A stretch of DNA of 64,000 nt, taken from assembly GCF_002838835.1 (NCBI RefSeq), contig NZ_NHPP01000013.1, forward strand, positions 62,001 to 126,000, given 5' to 3'. Position numbers and translations under genes: made by a program. The stretch comes from Siphonobacter sp. SORGH_AS_0500 (GTDB lineage Bacteria > Bacteroidota > Bacteroidia > Cytophagales > Spirosomataceae). This document shows, piece by piece, positions 46,326 to 54,585 of this stretch (positions are counted from its first letter, which is position 1; each line of letters begins with the position of its first letter). The notes beneath the pieces were generated by a model. It saw nothing but the letters and a program-made list of their open reading frames with translations. It was not told the DNA's origin and did not search any database.

Positions 46326-47420
46326 TTATTCGATTTCTACCACGACTCCATCGCTGAGCGGGTGTGCCACGCAGGTTAACACAAAACCCGAGGCAATTTC
46401 CTGAGGGGTAAGGCCGTCTTCTTCGTCCATCATTACTTTGCCCGACTGACAACGACCCATGCAGGCCGTGCACATACCCGCCTGACAGGAATAGGGCAGG
46501 TCAATATCCATTTCAAGGCCCGCTTCCAGAATGGTCTGGTGTGGTTTTACCTCTACTTTATATTCCGCTCCTTCGTAAATAATAGTTACTTCGCGAGCTT
46601 TGAGTTTGCTGTCATCTTCCTCTTCTACCACTTCGCCATGGGTGTCTTTTGAAGGTGCAAAACTTTCTTTATGTACTTGTTCTTTGGGGACTTTCAGAAT
46701 CGTTAAGGCGTTCTGAACTTCTTCCATCATACCGTCGGGGCCACAGAGGTAATACTCCGCAGCGGGAACTTTAATACCCGTTTCATCGAGTAGACGAATG
46801 GCCGCCTGCTGATTGATACGACCCGTACGTTCAGACCAGCTTTTGGGCTGACTTAAGATGTGAATTACTTCCAGACGGTTGCCGTATTCTTCCTGTAACT
46901 GCGAAAGCTGATCGCGGAAGATGATATTCGTTTCGGTGCGACTGCCGTAGAAAAGCGTAACCTTCGCCTGAGGCTCGGCGGGTAATGCCGTTTTTAGCAT
47001 TGACATCAAAGGCGTTACGCCACTGCCTGCTCCGAAAAAGACTAAATGACGTCCTTTGTCGCCACCCCCAAAAGAAAACAACGATTTACTTTTAGCAGGC
47101 TTAGGTTCATAGACGAAATGACCCATGGGCTCCATGACTTCGATGACATCCCCCGCTTTTACGTGATCGTTGAGGTAATTCGAAACCTGTCCGTTAGGCA
47201 GACGCTTCACCGTCACCGCAATGGACGCATCTTTCGTTGGAGAGCTGGACATCGAGTAAGCCCGGCGAAGTTTCTTCCCTTCAACGGTTACGATTAACGT
47301 CAGGAATTGACCAGCCTTGTATGGAATGGTTGCATGCGGCGGATGCCAGAAATGTATGGTAACGGTATCTTCCGTTTCACGAACGACTTCTTTAACCGTT
47401 AAATGAAAATACTTGCTCAT
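46326..47420 (-). CDS. Ferredoxin-NADP reductase-like oxidoreductase with C-terminal 2Fe-2S domain
   Basis: This 364-residue protein combines a flavin-binding barrel (LRRAYSMSSSP, residues ~50-60), an NAD(P)-binding domain (VFFGAGSGVTPLMSMLKTAL, then LFYGSRTETNIIF and YYLCGPDGMMEEV) and a plant-type 2Fe-2S ferredoxin end (CQAGMCTACMGRCQSG, then VLTCVAHP with the fourth Cys). This architecture is that of PaaE/HcaD-type reductases, which feed electrons to oxygenases or other redox partners. No oxygenase gene is nearby, so the partner is unknown. It is a single gene, with a hairpin terminator candidate upstream. Confidence 0.93.
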   Translation of the reverse strand: MSKYFHLTVKEVVRETEDTVTIHFWHPPHATIPYKAGQFLTLIVTVEGKKLRRAYSMSSSPTKDASIAVTVKRLPNGQVSNYLNDHVKAGDVIEVMEPMGHFVYEPKPAKSKSLFSFGGGDKGRHLVFFGAGSGVTPLMSMLKTALPAEPQAKVTLFYGSRTETNIIFRDQLSQLQEEYGNRLEVIHILSQPKSWSERTGRINQQAAIRLLDETGIKVPAAEYYLCGPDGMMEEVQNALTILKVPKEQVHKESFAPSKDTHGEVVEEEDDSKLKAREVTIIYEGAEYKVEVKPHQTILEAGLEMDIDLPYSCQAGMCTACMGRCQSGKVMMDEEDGLTPQEIASGFVLTCVAHPLSDGVVVEIE

Positions 47421-47527
47421 TGTATCGGATCATAACCAGGGCTTTTACTGGTTATTAATAAGGAAAAAAGACTAAATCGGATGCTTTCCTTAGGAAAGTG
47501 TTACAAAGGTAAGAGAGCCTACGAAAA

Positions 47528-47550
47528 AACCCGTCCATCCGGGACGGGTT
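47528..47550 (-). terminator. Terminator for the small basic gene
   Basis: AACCCGTCC and GGACGGGTT form a short hairpin; on the minus strand it is followed by TTTTTTCG. It lies about 115 bp past the stop of the gene at 47666-47869. Confidence 0.7.
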
Positions 47551-47665
47551 TAGAAGTTTACAGTTCTTGGTTTACGGTCTTCAGTTAAAAATGTAAACGT
47601 TTTGTTGTTTTGAGTTAATGAATCGTAGTAAAACTCTGTAACCCTAAACTCAAAACATAATAACT

Positions 47666-47869
47666 TTATTTATAGCTAGGGCAGCCGCAGCCTTTGTTTT
47701 TCTTTTTGAACAATCCCCACATGAATCCTTTTTTCTTACGATAGGATTTGCGTCGGCGGGCACTGGCCTGTTCCATCTGAACCGTCGTACCGGATGAATA
47801 GGTAGATGCCGAGGCGTATTCGGGTAACACCATGGCTCCAATCAAGAGTGTGAGAAGAAGCTTTTTCAT
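47666..47869 (-). CDS. Small exported, strongly basic protein of unknown function
   Basis: This 67-residue protein has a signal-peptide-like start (MKKLLLTLLIGAMVLPEYASA). A basic tail (RRRKSYRKKKGFMWGLFKKK) and a C-terminal GCGCPSYK follow. The paired Cys end might bind metal or form a disulfide. I have seen similar basic plus CGCP tails in small Cytophagales proteins, but cannot name a function. It lies in a repeat-rich neighbourhood without a partner gene. Confidence 0.6.
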   Translation of the reverse strand: MKKLLLTLLIGAMVLPEYASASTYSSGTTVQMEQASARRRKSYRKKKGFMWGLFKKKNKGCGCPSYK

Positions 47870-47929
47870 CAGATTGTCTAGTTTATAAAGTATTAACGCA
47901 AGTTACGCCTGTTTTATTTCTTATTGTCG

Positions 47930-48089
47930 TTTTTGAGTTTTGAGCGACCGTCGCTACGGTTTTGAGTTTTGAGTTTTCAGTTTTGAGCGGCCGCCGCTGC
48001 AGTTTTCAGTTTTCAGTTTTCAGTTTTCAGTTTTCAGTTTTCAGTTTTCAGTTTTCAGTTTTCAGTTTTCAGTTTTCAGTTTTCAGTTT
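47930..48089. repeat. 7-bp tandem repeat array (AGTTTTC) with GC-rich leader
   Basis: From 48001 to 48089 the unit AGTTTTC is repeated 12 times plus 5 bases without interruption. It is preceded at about 47930-48000 by degenerate GTTTTGAG units and two copies of a GAGCGRCCGYCGCTRC hairpin-like phrase (near 47942 and 47986). The array is too short in unit size to be CRISPR. It is a variable-number simple repeat, likely of different length in other isolates. Confidence 0.92.
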
Positions 48090-48136
48090 GGAAAGAGAAA
48101 ACCCATAAAGGTAAGATAGACAGTTGGAAAGGGAAT

Positions 48137-48222
48137 CATAACCCCGGAGGGGTTCTATATGGATAGCCCCGGATGATAATCCGGGGAGAATGCCGGAATT
48201 GGCCCCGGTCTGGATGGACCTT
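48137..48222. repeat. GC-rich REP-like modules (copy of those at 6.7-6.95 kb)
   Basis: Modules AACCCCGGAGGGGTT, CCCCGGATGATAATCCGGGG and CCGGTCTGGATGGACC lie in tandem. Their complements occur at 6676-6930 in a different order and orientation. No gene is visible; ORFs in them are accidental. Confidence 0.75.
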
Positions 48223-48223
48223 T

Positions 48224-48463
48224 CCCCCTGGCTGGTGTCTTCACCAGCCAGTCTGCTAAAGAATAATGGTTGTGAGGACACCAAACCACGGTAGCTTTAT
48301 TTAGCTCAAAACATCAAACCTATTCGCTCAAAAGCTTTTTTCGCCCCTGGCTGGTGTCTTCACCAGCCAGTCTGCTAAAGAATAATGGTTGTGAGGACAC
48401 TAGCCACGGCAGCTATAATTTAGCTCAAAACTTCAAATCTATTCGCTCAAAAGCTTTTTCTTG
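48224..48463. repeat. Tandem duplication of a ~120-bp unit reaching into a gene's 3' end
   Basis: Unit 1 (48224-48343) and unit 2 (48344-48463) are nearly identical. Each has CCCCTGGCTGGTGTCTTCAC, TCTGCTAAAGAATAATGG, GTGAGGACAC and then TTAGCTCAAAAC and TATTCGCTCAAAAGC. Each begins with a copy of the REP-like palindrome seen at 6557 and 6737. The end of unit 2 is the last codons (on the minus strand) of the dienelactone hydrolase gene, so unit 1 holds a silent copy of that 3' end. A slippage or duplication event is the natural explanation. Confidence 0.88.
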
Positions 48464-49320
48464 AGGTAATCCGAGGCTTTTTCGAAGGCGTCTTTGGTAG
48501 CTTTTTCGTCATAGATCGGGTTACTGGGGTTGGCGAAGGCGTGGTCGGCATCATACATATTGATGTCAATTTGTTTGCCTGCCATTTTCATGTTTTTCTC
48601 AAACTGTTCTACAAGGGTAGGGGGAATGCCCTTATCCTTTGAACCAAAAAAGCCAATCACGTCCGTTTTCAACGTTTTCAGTTTGTCGATATCTTGCTCG
48701 GGGCGGCCATAATACATCACACAGCCTACGGCTTTAGAACCTTCCAGCATTGCAGATTTCAGGGATAACATCCCACCAAAACACCAGCCGATAGACGCGA
48801 ATTTGGCTTTGGCCCCGCCGTAATTAATTCCGGCTTTCATGATTGCCTCCAAACGCTCCGGCTTCGCCTGACTCATGTATTTACCGGCATCTTCGCGGGC
48901 GGTGGCTACTTTCCCGTCATACATATCCAAAGCCAGCACGTTTACCTGACCTTCCAGCTCATTATAGAATTTTTCGGCTTCCTGCTTAATGTAATCATTG
49001 AGGCCCCACCATTCCTGATATACTAATAGATACTTGTTGGAAGGGTTTTTCGCTTTAATTAAAAACCCGCTGGCCGCCTGACCGTCGGGTGCATCCATTT
49101 TAATCATTTCACCACCTGCTTTACTGGTGAAGGTGAAAGGCCGGGGTTCGGCGTGCATCGCCTGGAATTCTTTCGTAGAGGCCATCAACTGCATTTCATC
49201 AGGACGCATGGCTTCTTTTTTCGTATCGTGACAAGCAGCGTCAGCCTGTTCGCAGCAACTTTGAGCGTAAGAGCTCAATCCACTAGCAACCAAAGTAATG
49301 GCAAGGAGTAGCTTTTTCAT
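48439..49320 (-). CDS. Exported dienelactone hydrolase family protein
   Basis: This 293-residue alpha/beta-hydrolase has a signal peptide (MKKLLLAITLVASGLSSYAQ), then a Cys-rich short segment (SCCEQADAACHD) and the DLH domain. Nucleophile Cys is in IGWCFGGMLSL, Asp in FGSKDKGIPPTL and His in DADHAFANPSNP, the triad order of DLH. Cytoplasmic family members hydrolyse dienelactones; the export signal and early Cys cluster suggest a different envelope substrate. Its 3' end is duplicated in the adjacent repeat. Confidence 0.9.
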   Translation of the reverse strand: MKKLLLAITLVASGLSSYAQSCCEQADAACHDTKKEAMRPDEMQLMASTKEFQAMHAEPRPFTFTSKAGGEMIKMDAPDGQAASGFLIKAKNPSNKYLLVYQEWWGLNDYIKQEAEKFYNELEGQVNVLALDMYDGKVATAREDAGKYMSQAKPERLEAIMKAGINYGGAKAKFASIGWCFGGMLSLKSAMLEGSKAVGCVMYYGRPEQDIDKLKTLKTDVIGFFGSKDKGIPPTLVEQFEKNMKMAGKQIDINMYDADHAFANPSNPIYDEKATKDAFEKASDYLKKKLLSE

Positions 49321-49627
49321 GCGTTTCTATTTTTTAGGAAAGCCCTCGACAACGAGGTGTGTTACTAGTATAAAACTGCTAAGTATAAAAGATGTTCTGT
49401 GGGAGTTTGGAGTTTTGGTTTCGATGTTTGGAGTTTGGTATCCCAAAAAAAATAGCTGGCAGAAAGGCCAGCTATTTTTTAAAGTCTGCTATCAGCTTTA
49501 GAGCTGACAGCAAGAGTAACCTAGTTAATAAGTCAATAAATTTCGATAACCCAAAGTTCTGATGATAACAGAAGTTGGCCGGAAGCAACAGAGGCAGTAC
49601 CAGCTCTAAACACTAAACAAAAAAGCA
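49321..49627. other. Gap with two hairpins
   Basis: It contains a strong hairpin AAAAATAGCTGGC/GCCAGCTATTTTTT at about 49446-49480, a terminator for the metallophosphatase gene (minus strand). A second hairpin of GCTATCAGCT/AGCTGACAGC type lies near 49489-49512. GTTTTGG/AGTTTGG words occur near 49405-49440. No gene is visible. Confidence 0.6.
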
Positions 49628-50923
49628 TTACCCTTTTTTCAGCTCAAAAATGGTAATCTCAGGGGGCATACCAACCCGACCAGGGTAACCAATATAACCG
49701 TAACCTCGGTTTACGTATAATTTCTGATTGCCTTCTTCGTAAAGACCGGCCCATTGTTTATAGCGATATTGAACAGGACTCCAGCGGAAGTACTTGGTTT
49801 CTACACCAAATTGCATCCCATGCGTGTGACCTGCAAACTGCACGTCTACCTCTGGGAATTGCGTGCGGACCTGAGCATCCCAATGGCTGGGATCGTGGGA
49901 AAGTAACAGCTTCACGGGAGCGTCTTCCGTACCCGCAATGGCTTTTTTCAGGTTACCGTACTGAGCAAAACCGCCCGTACCCCAGTTTTGAATACCAATG
50001 ATGGCCAGCTTTTCGCCATTCATTTCCAGAAAACGATGCTCGTCAAGTAATAAATCGTAGCCCATTTCCTTATGGACCCGTTCGAGATCTAAAAGGTTCT
50101 GACGTTTTTCCTGAAGGCTATTCCACTGGGTATAATCGCCATAGTCATGATTACCCAGCGTTGAAAATACGCCCAGAGGAGCCTTTACTTTATCAAAAAC
50201 GTCTTTGTAATCTTTTACCTCAATGGCCCGGTCGTTTACTAAATCACCTGTAAAGAAGACCACATCGGGCTTTTCGCCCATCAACATTTCAATTCCACCT
50301 TTGACGGCTGTTTTATTGAAAAAGCTTCCCGAATGGATGTCTGAAATCTGGGCTATCCGTAGTCCGTCGAATTCGCGGGGTAAGTTTTTAAGCACCAGTG
50401 GGATGCGACGGATGCGGTAATCGTGAGCACCGGAAACAATTCCGTACGTAAAACCAATTGCCGGAATGGCCGAAGCCGCCAAAGCCGCTTTGCTTAAAAA
50501 CTCTGTTCGGGTAATGGTATCCTTTTGTGGATGTGGATCAGGAGCGATAACGGCCTGTTGCGTTTCCGAGCTGTCTACGGGCGAAGACGAATTGAAGTGA
50601 GCCATAACCCAGCGAAACCCGCGACCCAGATCGTCGAGTAGTAAGAAGGGAATCATGAAAATCTTTCCCAGATACCCAATCAGAATATAGCTAAAGAGAA
50701 AGCCCCGCAAAAGTCTGAACTTGCCCCAAAAATCGCTACCCAGGGTAACCGAAGTAAGTAACATGAATAAGGCTACTACTGGAAAACTCCAGTACAAAAT
50801 CCGGGCGAAGCGTTGCCAGCCGGGCGAAGCGTGTTGGGTAGCCGTTTTCACGGCTTGAAAGCCATACCAGTCAGCAACCAGCAACACGGCTAATGTTATG
50901 AGGAGTGTAAGACTTCTATTCAT
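49628..50923 (-). CDS. Membrane-anchored metallophosphoesterase
   Basis: This 431-residue protein has about four N-terminal hydrophobic segments (TLLITLAVLLVADWYGFQAV, WSFPVVALFMLLTSVTL, LLRGFLFSYILIGYLG and others) and then a calcineurin-like phosphoesterase domain. Metal-ligand motifs are in order: QISDIHSGSF, FTGDLVND, LGNHDYGDY, LLSHDP and FAGHTHGMQFG. It is like YkuE/YaeI-type phosphoesterases, and a Tat-like FLSKAALAASAIPAIGF segment precedes the domain. Some relatives act on lipid A precursors or other phospholipids; the substrate here is unknown. Confidence 0.92.
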   Translation of the reverse strand: MNRSLTLLITLAVLLVADWYGFQAVKTATQHASPGWQRFARILYWSFPVVALFMLLTSVTLGSDFWGKFRLLRGFLFSYILIGYLGKIFMIPFLLLDDLGRGFRWVMAHFNSSSPVDSSETQQAVIAPDPHPQKDTITRTEFLSKAALAASAIPAIGFTYGIVSGAHDYRIRRIPLVLKNLPREFDGLRIAQISDIHSGSFFNKTAVKGGIEMLMGEKPDVVFFTGDLVNDRAIEVKDYKDVFDKVKAPLGVFSTLGNHDYGDYTQWNSLQEKRQNLLDLERVHKEMGYDLLLDEHRFLEMNGEKLAIIGIQNWGTGGFAQYGNLKKAIAGTEDAPVKLLLSHDPSHWDAQVRTQFPEVDVQFAGHTHGMQFGVETKYFRWSPVQYRYKQWAGLYEEGNQKLYVNRGYGYIGYPGRVGMPPEITIFELKKG

Positions 50924-51115
50924 CGGGAAGTAGTAAGAATCAGTTCTAAAGAGTGAAACAAGCGTACCAGCCGAGATAGTTCAAAAGCCTATGTTTTTGG
51001 GATGAGCGGCTGGATTGCCGATTGTAGGGTCTATTGGTGCTAACCTTGCGGTTATTGACTAGTATGAATTGCCAATAGGGTAACTTTCGGCAACTAGAGA
51101 TTTTAGCCTAAGAAG

Positions 51116-51281
51116 GGCTTTGTTGCATAGCTCTGGAAACACACATTTTAGACCCAAACAGGCTTCTCAATGGGGTCGACATAGACAACTTAAGTACCTT
51201 TTATTGGGTGATTCCAAGGTTACGAGTGCAATCATAGGCAGGTTTTACCCAGTCTGTACTACTGAGCCATGCAACAAAGCC
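51116..51281. mobile_element. MITE-like element with 18-bp terminal inverted repeats
   Basis: GGCTTTGTTGCATAGCTC at 51116-51133 and GAGCCATGCAACAAAGCC at 51264-51281 are inverted copies with a single mismatch. They enclose a 166-bp element without a transposase. The terminal sequence resembles the ends of IS5-related insertion sequences. I could not find an obvious target duplication in the flanks. An ORF crossing it (51120-51374) is accidental. Confidence 0.65.
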
Positions 51282-51314
51282 TCTTTCAACTCAAATAAGA
51301 TAAATAATCCAGAA

Positions 51315-51653
51315 TCATTTCCCCATAATCTTCTCCCGGTGAGCCAGTCCCCAGTAATGCAGTTCATCCATTAATTTCTCCAGCGAAAGACCGTGTTCAG
51401 TAATGGAATATTCTACCGTTGGCGGAAAGGTATCTTTGACTTCCCGGTTAACTAACTGATTTAGCTCTAAAGCCTTTAATTCCTTCGAAAGCGTCTTATC
51501 CGTAATTCCCTGTACGTCTCTCGATAATTCCTTAAACCGCCGGGGGCCGGCAGATAAAGCAAATAAGATCAATAACTTCCAGCGACCTTCCAGTGCTTCC
51601 AAAGCATCCTTGATGGATAAATAGGTTTTAGGACAAGGGGTTCCGTTGAGCAT
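51315..51653 (-). CDS. HxlR-type winged-helix regulator
   Basis: This 112-residue protein has the HxlR pattern: an N-terminal Cys-Pro (TPCPKTY, Cys7), ALEALEGRWKLLILFALSAGPRRFKELSRDVQGIT, then TLSKELKALELNQLVNRE and the wing PPTVEYSITEHG. Family members with this Cys (YodB, HypR) sense quinones or reactive electrophiles by thiol modification. It is divergent from a DoxX gene, with a symmetric operator-like sequence between them (51680-51717). Confidence 0.93.
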   Translation of the reverse strand: MLNGTPCPKTYLSIKDALEALEGRWKLLILFALSAGPRRFKELSRDVQGITDKTLSKELKALELNQLVNREVKDTFPPTVEYSITEHGLSLEKLMDELHYWGLAHREKIMGK

Positions 51654-51679
51654 GTCAAGGTATAAATGTAATTAGTCGT

Positions 51680-51717
51680 TACTATCCCATCGGATAGTGC
51701 TATCCAATGGGATAGTA
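51680..51717. promoter_or_regulatory. HxlR/YodB-type operator between regulator and doxX
   Basis: Two adjacent copies of a symmetric site occur: TACTATCC-N4-GGATAGTG at 51680-51699 and GCTATCC-N4-GGATAGTA ending at 51717. Together they form a nearly perfect ~36-bp palindrome, and a further half-site TACTATC starts at about 51716. The TACTAT...ATAGTA pattern is close to known YodB/HxlR-family operators (from memory). It lies directly upstream of the hxlR-type gene and doxX, supporting divergent control. Confidence 0.75.
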
Positions 51718-51772
51718 CTATCTAACGGAAAGCGATGATACCTAATTTTAGCCTGTTCTAAAATAACTAGGC

Positions 51773-52162
51773 ATGAAAAAACAATCAAAGCTATTAAAGA
51801 TGAGTTTGTGGATGGTTCAAATCTTACTGGCAGTTACCCTGATCTGGGCGGCGACAATGAAATGGGTTCAGCCGATCAATCAATTAGCAACCATGTGGCC
51901 GTGGACGGGAGACGTATCTCCTGAATTTGTAAAACTGACGGCCTGTATTGATTTGTTAGGAGGACTAGGTTTGATTGTACCAGGTTTATTCCAGACTAAA
52001 CCTCAGCTTATAGCTTTCACTGCCGCCGGAGTGGTCGCCTTAATGATAAGTGCTATTGTTTTTCACGTGACCAGAGGAGAAACTTCTTCCGTTGGGTTTA
52101 ATGCCGTTTTTGCTTTATTAGCCCTGTTTGTTGCTTGGGGTCGTTATCTAAAAACTACCTGA
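51773..52162 (+). CDS. DoxX-like small membrane protein
   Basis: This 129-residue protein has four hydrophobic segments (LWMVQILLAVTLIWAATMKW, LTACIDLLGGLGLIVPGLF, LIAFTAAGVVALMISAIVF, VGFNAVFALLALFVAWG). The ATMKWVQPI and GGLGLIVPGLF segments fit the DoxX/DoxX-like family. It is divergent from the HxlR-type regulator, a known pairing in quinone/thiol stress responses. It may contribute to detoxification at the membrane; the exact activity is unknown. Confidence 0.85.
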   Translation: MKKQSKLLKMSLWMVQILLAVTLIWAATMKWVQPINQLATMWPWTGDVSPEFVKLTACIDLLGGLGLIVPGLFQTKPQLIAFTAAGVVALMISAIVFHVTRGETSSVGFNAVFALLALFVAWGRYLKTT

Positions 52163-52191
52163 TGAAATAAGAGGTATTCATAAAACAAGTC

Positions 52192-52212
52192 AGGCGACTG
52201 AAAGCCGCCTGT
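52192..52212 (+). terminator. Terminator after the DoxX gene
   Basis: CAGGCG and CGCCTG form a short hairpin with ACAA/TTGT further extending the stem. It lies 30 bp past the stop and may act also for the convergent adhP gene. Confidence 0.6.
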
Positions 52213-52244
52213 TTGTACTTCTATAAAAAAGAGGGAAGAAAGCA

Positions 52245-53264
52245 TTAAGCAGAAGCAATTTCCATGACCATCCGACCTTCGATAGCTCCTTTTTTCATCT
52301 GGTCAAACACTTCATTGATGGATTCAAGCGGCGTTGTGTGAACCGTAGCTTTGACTTTACCTTCGACGGCAAAATCAATGGCTTCCTGCAAATCTTTCCG
52401 CGTGCCCACAATAGAACCGCGAACGGTAATACGTTTAAGCACCGTTTCGAAAATAGGTAAATCAAAGCTTCCGGGGGGTAACCCGTTAAGGGCAATCGTT
52501 CCTTTGCGGCGGAGAGCTGAAATTCCCTGCCGGAACGCAATGGGAGAAACAGCAGTAACCAGCACGCCGTGCATGCCTCCTGCTTCTTTCTGTAAATATT
52601 CACCGGGATCCTGATTCTTGGCATTAACCACTAAGTCGGCTCCAAGGCGTTTGGCTAATTCTAGTTTATCGTCGGCTACATCAATAGCAGCTACGTGCAT
52701 ACCCATGGCTTTAGCGTACTGCACGGCTACGTGCCCCAACCCACCAATGCCCGAAATAGCGACCCATTCACCGGGTTTGGTTTCAGTTTCTTTCAAGCCT
52801 TTGTACACCGTTACACCTGCACAGAGAATCGGAGCCATTTCAACGAAATTTACGTGGGAAGGCAGCTTCCCCACGTAACGAGCATCCGCAATGACGTATT
52901 CGGCATACCCTCCATCTACGCTATACCCTCCGTTTTGCTGGCTTTCGCAAAGCGTCTCCCAGCCCGTAATACAATGATCGCAGCAGCCACAGGCACTGTA
53001 TAACCAGGGGACACCCACGGCATCACCCTCTTTTACATTCTTCACATCCGGCCCCAGAGCAACTACATATCCTACGCCTTCATGGCCAGGAATGAGGGGT
53101 AACTTGGGCTTTACGGGCCAGTCGCCGTCAGCAGCGTGCAGATCGGTATGGCAAACGCCACTGGCAATTACTTTGACCAGAATTTCGTTACGACCGGGTC
53201 GCCGAACGGGCATTTCTTCGATAGTTAGGGGTTGACCAAAGGCACGAACAACCGCCGCTTTCAT
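52245..53264 (-). CDS. adhP: Zinc-dependent alcohol dehydrogenase AdhP
   Basis: The frame starts at 53279, but [10 protein letters not shown] at 53264 is the family's usual start (339 residues). Catalytic zinc ligands are in [16 protein letters not shown] and GHEGVGYV. The structural zinc cluster is [15 protein letters not shown], and NAD binding is [17 protein letters not shown]. It interconverts alcohols and aldehydes in the cytoplasm and resembles AdhP/AdhA. It lies convergent with doxX. Confidence 0.95.
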   Translation of the reverse strand: MKAAVVRAFGQPLTIEEMPVRRPGRNEILVKVIASGVCHTDLHAADGDWPVKPKLPLIPGHEGVGYVVALGPDVKNVKEGDAVGVPWLYSACGCCDHCITGWETLCESQQNGGYSVDGGYAEYVIADARYVGKLPSHVNFVEMAPILCAGVTVYKGLKETETKPGEWVAISGIGGLGHVAVQYAKAMGMHVAAIDVADDKLELAKRLGADLVVNAKNQDPGEYLQKEAGGMHGVLVTAVSPIAFRQGISALRRKGTIALNGLPPGSFDLPIFETVLKRITVRGSIVGTRKDLQEAIDFAVEGKVKATVHTTPLESINEVFDQMKKGAIEGRMVMEIASA

Positions 53265-53514
53265 AGTAGTAGGTAGCATAAAGAAGGCTGTTTAAAGAAT
53301 GGTGGAAATCAATAAGAGTACTTAATAACGATCCTCAAAGTAATGAAATAGAGGCTCTTGCCTGGGTCTTCATTTGTATCATAAAAAGGAACGATTCTAT
53401 CAATTAAACAGAAAGGTAAAGGCCAGAGGAAATAATATTTGGCGACTCTGCGGTATATTCCTTTTAGATGGATTGAAAGATTATCTTTTTACTTCGCAGA
53501 ATAATTCGAATTGA
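53265..53514. other. Gap before the J-domain-like gene
   Basis: No gene is visible in about 250 bp. The next frame lacks an ATG, so this gap or a missed base near 53512 decides its start. Confidence 0.3.
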
Positions 53515-54537
53515 TTGGTGGAAAAGCTCATACATACGCCGGAAGGAAAAGCCCTGTCTGAGGCTCAGGAAACATTTCAGAAGCAACTGCAACGCATTGA
53601 AAAACTGCGGGAAGACCTACAAAATCAGGAAGCCTGGGAAGCCATGGCCCGGGAGCGGGTAATGAATGATATCTTACCTTTGGAACAGGAGGTAATCGAA
53701 ATTCACGTGTTACGGGTACATGGATTTAATGATGCGTATCATTGCAAAGCGTTTCGTAAAGCTGAAAAAGTGGCTTTGAAGGAATTCATTATCCAGGAAT
53801 CAGAAGTATTGATTCGAAGGTTTGGTCGGGAAGATCTGCGGGCCATCTATAACGAGCATACGGGGCAGAAGAACGTTTCCGAGAAAGACCGTCTGGTGGA
53901 GTTAAAAGAACTATTTTCAGAACAATTTGGAATCAGTTTTGAAGGCATTCCCATTAACTCGGAAGAAGAACTTCGGGCTTATGTGGCCGAAGAAATTGGA
54001 AAGCAGCAGGCCCGTCAGGACGAAAAACGGCAGAAGCGGGCAGAAAAAAAAGAGAAGAAAAAACAGAAAAAGGCAGTTAGTAATCCAGAATCCGTACCCG
54101 TAGCAATGGTGCCGTTACGGAAGCTTTATATGGCTTTAGCTAAACTTTTTCACCCGGATCGGGAGCGGGACGAAGCCCGGCGGGCGTATAAAACAAAGCT
54201 AATGCAGCAGGTAACAGAAGCGTATCAGCAGGGGAACTGGTTTGCCTTATTGAAACTGCAAAGTGAACATTCCGAAGCCCAGGAATTGGCGGATATGCCA
54301 GAAATGATCAGCTATAATCAGGCATTAAAGAAACAGGCAGATCAGCTACAAAGTCAGTTGAATGACTTAAGAAAGAATGATTTTCACGCTCGCTTCGTAG
54401 CCGAACCCCAGCAGATGGATGTCAAGTTTGCCCAGGAAATCAGAAAGCTAAAAGCAACTATTAAGCAATTGAAAGATGAGGTCAATCGCAATCGGAACTA
54501 TGAAAATCTGAAAGACTTTATTCGTAACTATTACTAA
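53515..54537 (+). CDS. Coiled-coil protein with a degenerate J domain
   Basis: A TGA lies directly before the TTG at 53515, and a GTG is at 53518, so the protein starts without an ATG (340 residues). The first half is a long charged coiled coil with a very basic linker (EKRQKRAEKKEKKKQKKA, ~residues 175-192). The segment LRKLYMALAKLFHPDRERDE (~200-220) has the HPD triad of DnaJ J domains followed by the helix YKTKLMQQVTEAYQQGNW. The C-terminus is another coiled coil. It may recruit DnaK to an unknown partner. No family is recognised beyond the J-like motif. Confidence 0.75.
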   Translation: MVEKLIHTPEGKALSEAQETFQKQLQRIEKLREDLQNQEAWEAMARERVMNDILPLEQEVIEIHVLRVHGFNDAYHCKAFRKAEKVALKEFIIQESEVLIRRFGREDLRAIYNEHTGQKNVSEKDRLVELKELFSEQFGISFEGIPINSEEELRAYVAEEIGKQQARQDEKRQKRAEKKEKKKQKKAVSNPESVPVAMVPLRKLYMALAKLFHPDRERDEARRAYKTKLMQQVTEAYQQGNWFALLKLQSEHSEAQELADMPEMISYNQALKKQADQLQSQLNDLRKNDFHARFVAEPQQMDVKFAQEIRKLKATIKQLKDEVNRNRNYENLKDFIRNYY

Positions 54538-54577
54538 AGAAAACGGGCCGGAATCAACTGATTCGGCCCGTTTTCTT
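54537..54577. terminator. Terminator overlapping the J-domain-like gene stop
   Basis: AAGAAAACGGGCCG...AAT pairs with ATTCGGCCCGTTTTCTT, starting in the stop codon TAA. The A- and T-rich arms fit a bidirectional terminator, also for the convergent RNase G gene. Confidence 0.85.
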
Positions 54578-54585
54578 CGTATTTA

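Noticed and set aside
48001..48089. Possible CRISPR array
   Set aside because: The unit is 7 bp with no spacers, so it is a simple tandem repeat.
48069..48284. 71-codon minus-strand frame over tandem and REP repeats
   Set aside because: It is an accidental frame through non-coding repeats.
51120..51374. 84-codon frame across the MITE-like element
   Set aside because: It crosses the terminal inverted repeats and enters the HxlR-type gene antisense. It is not a transposase.
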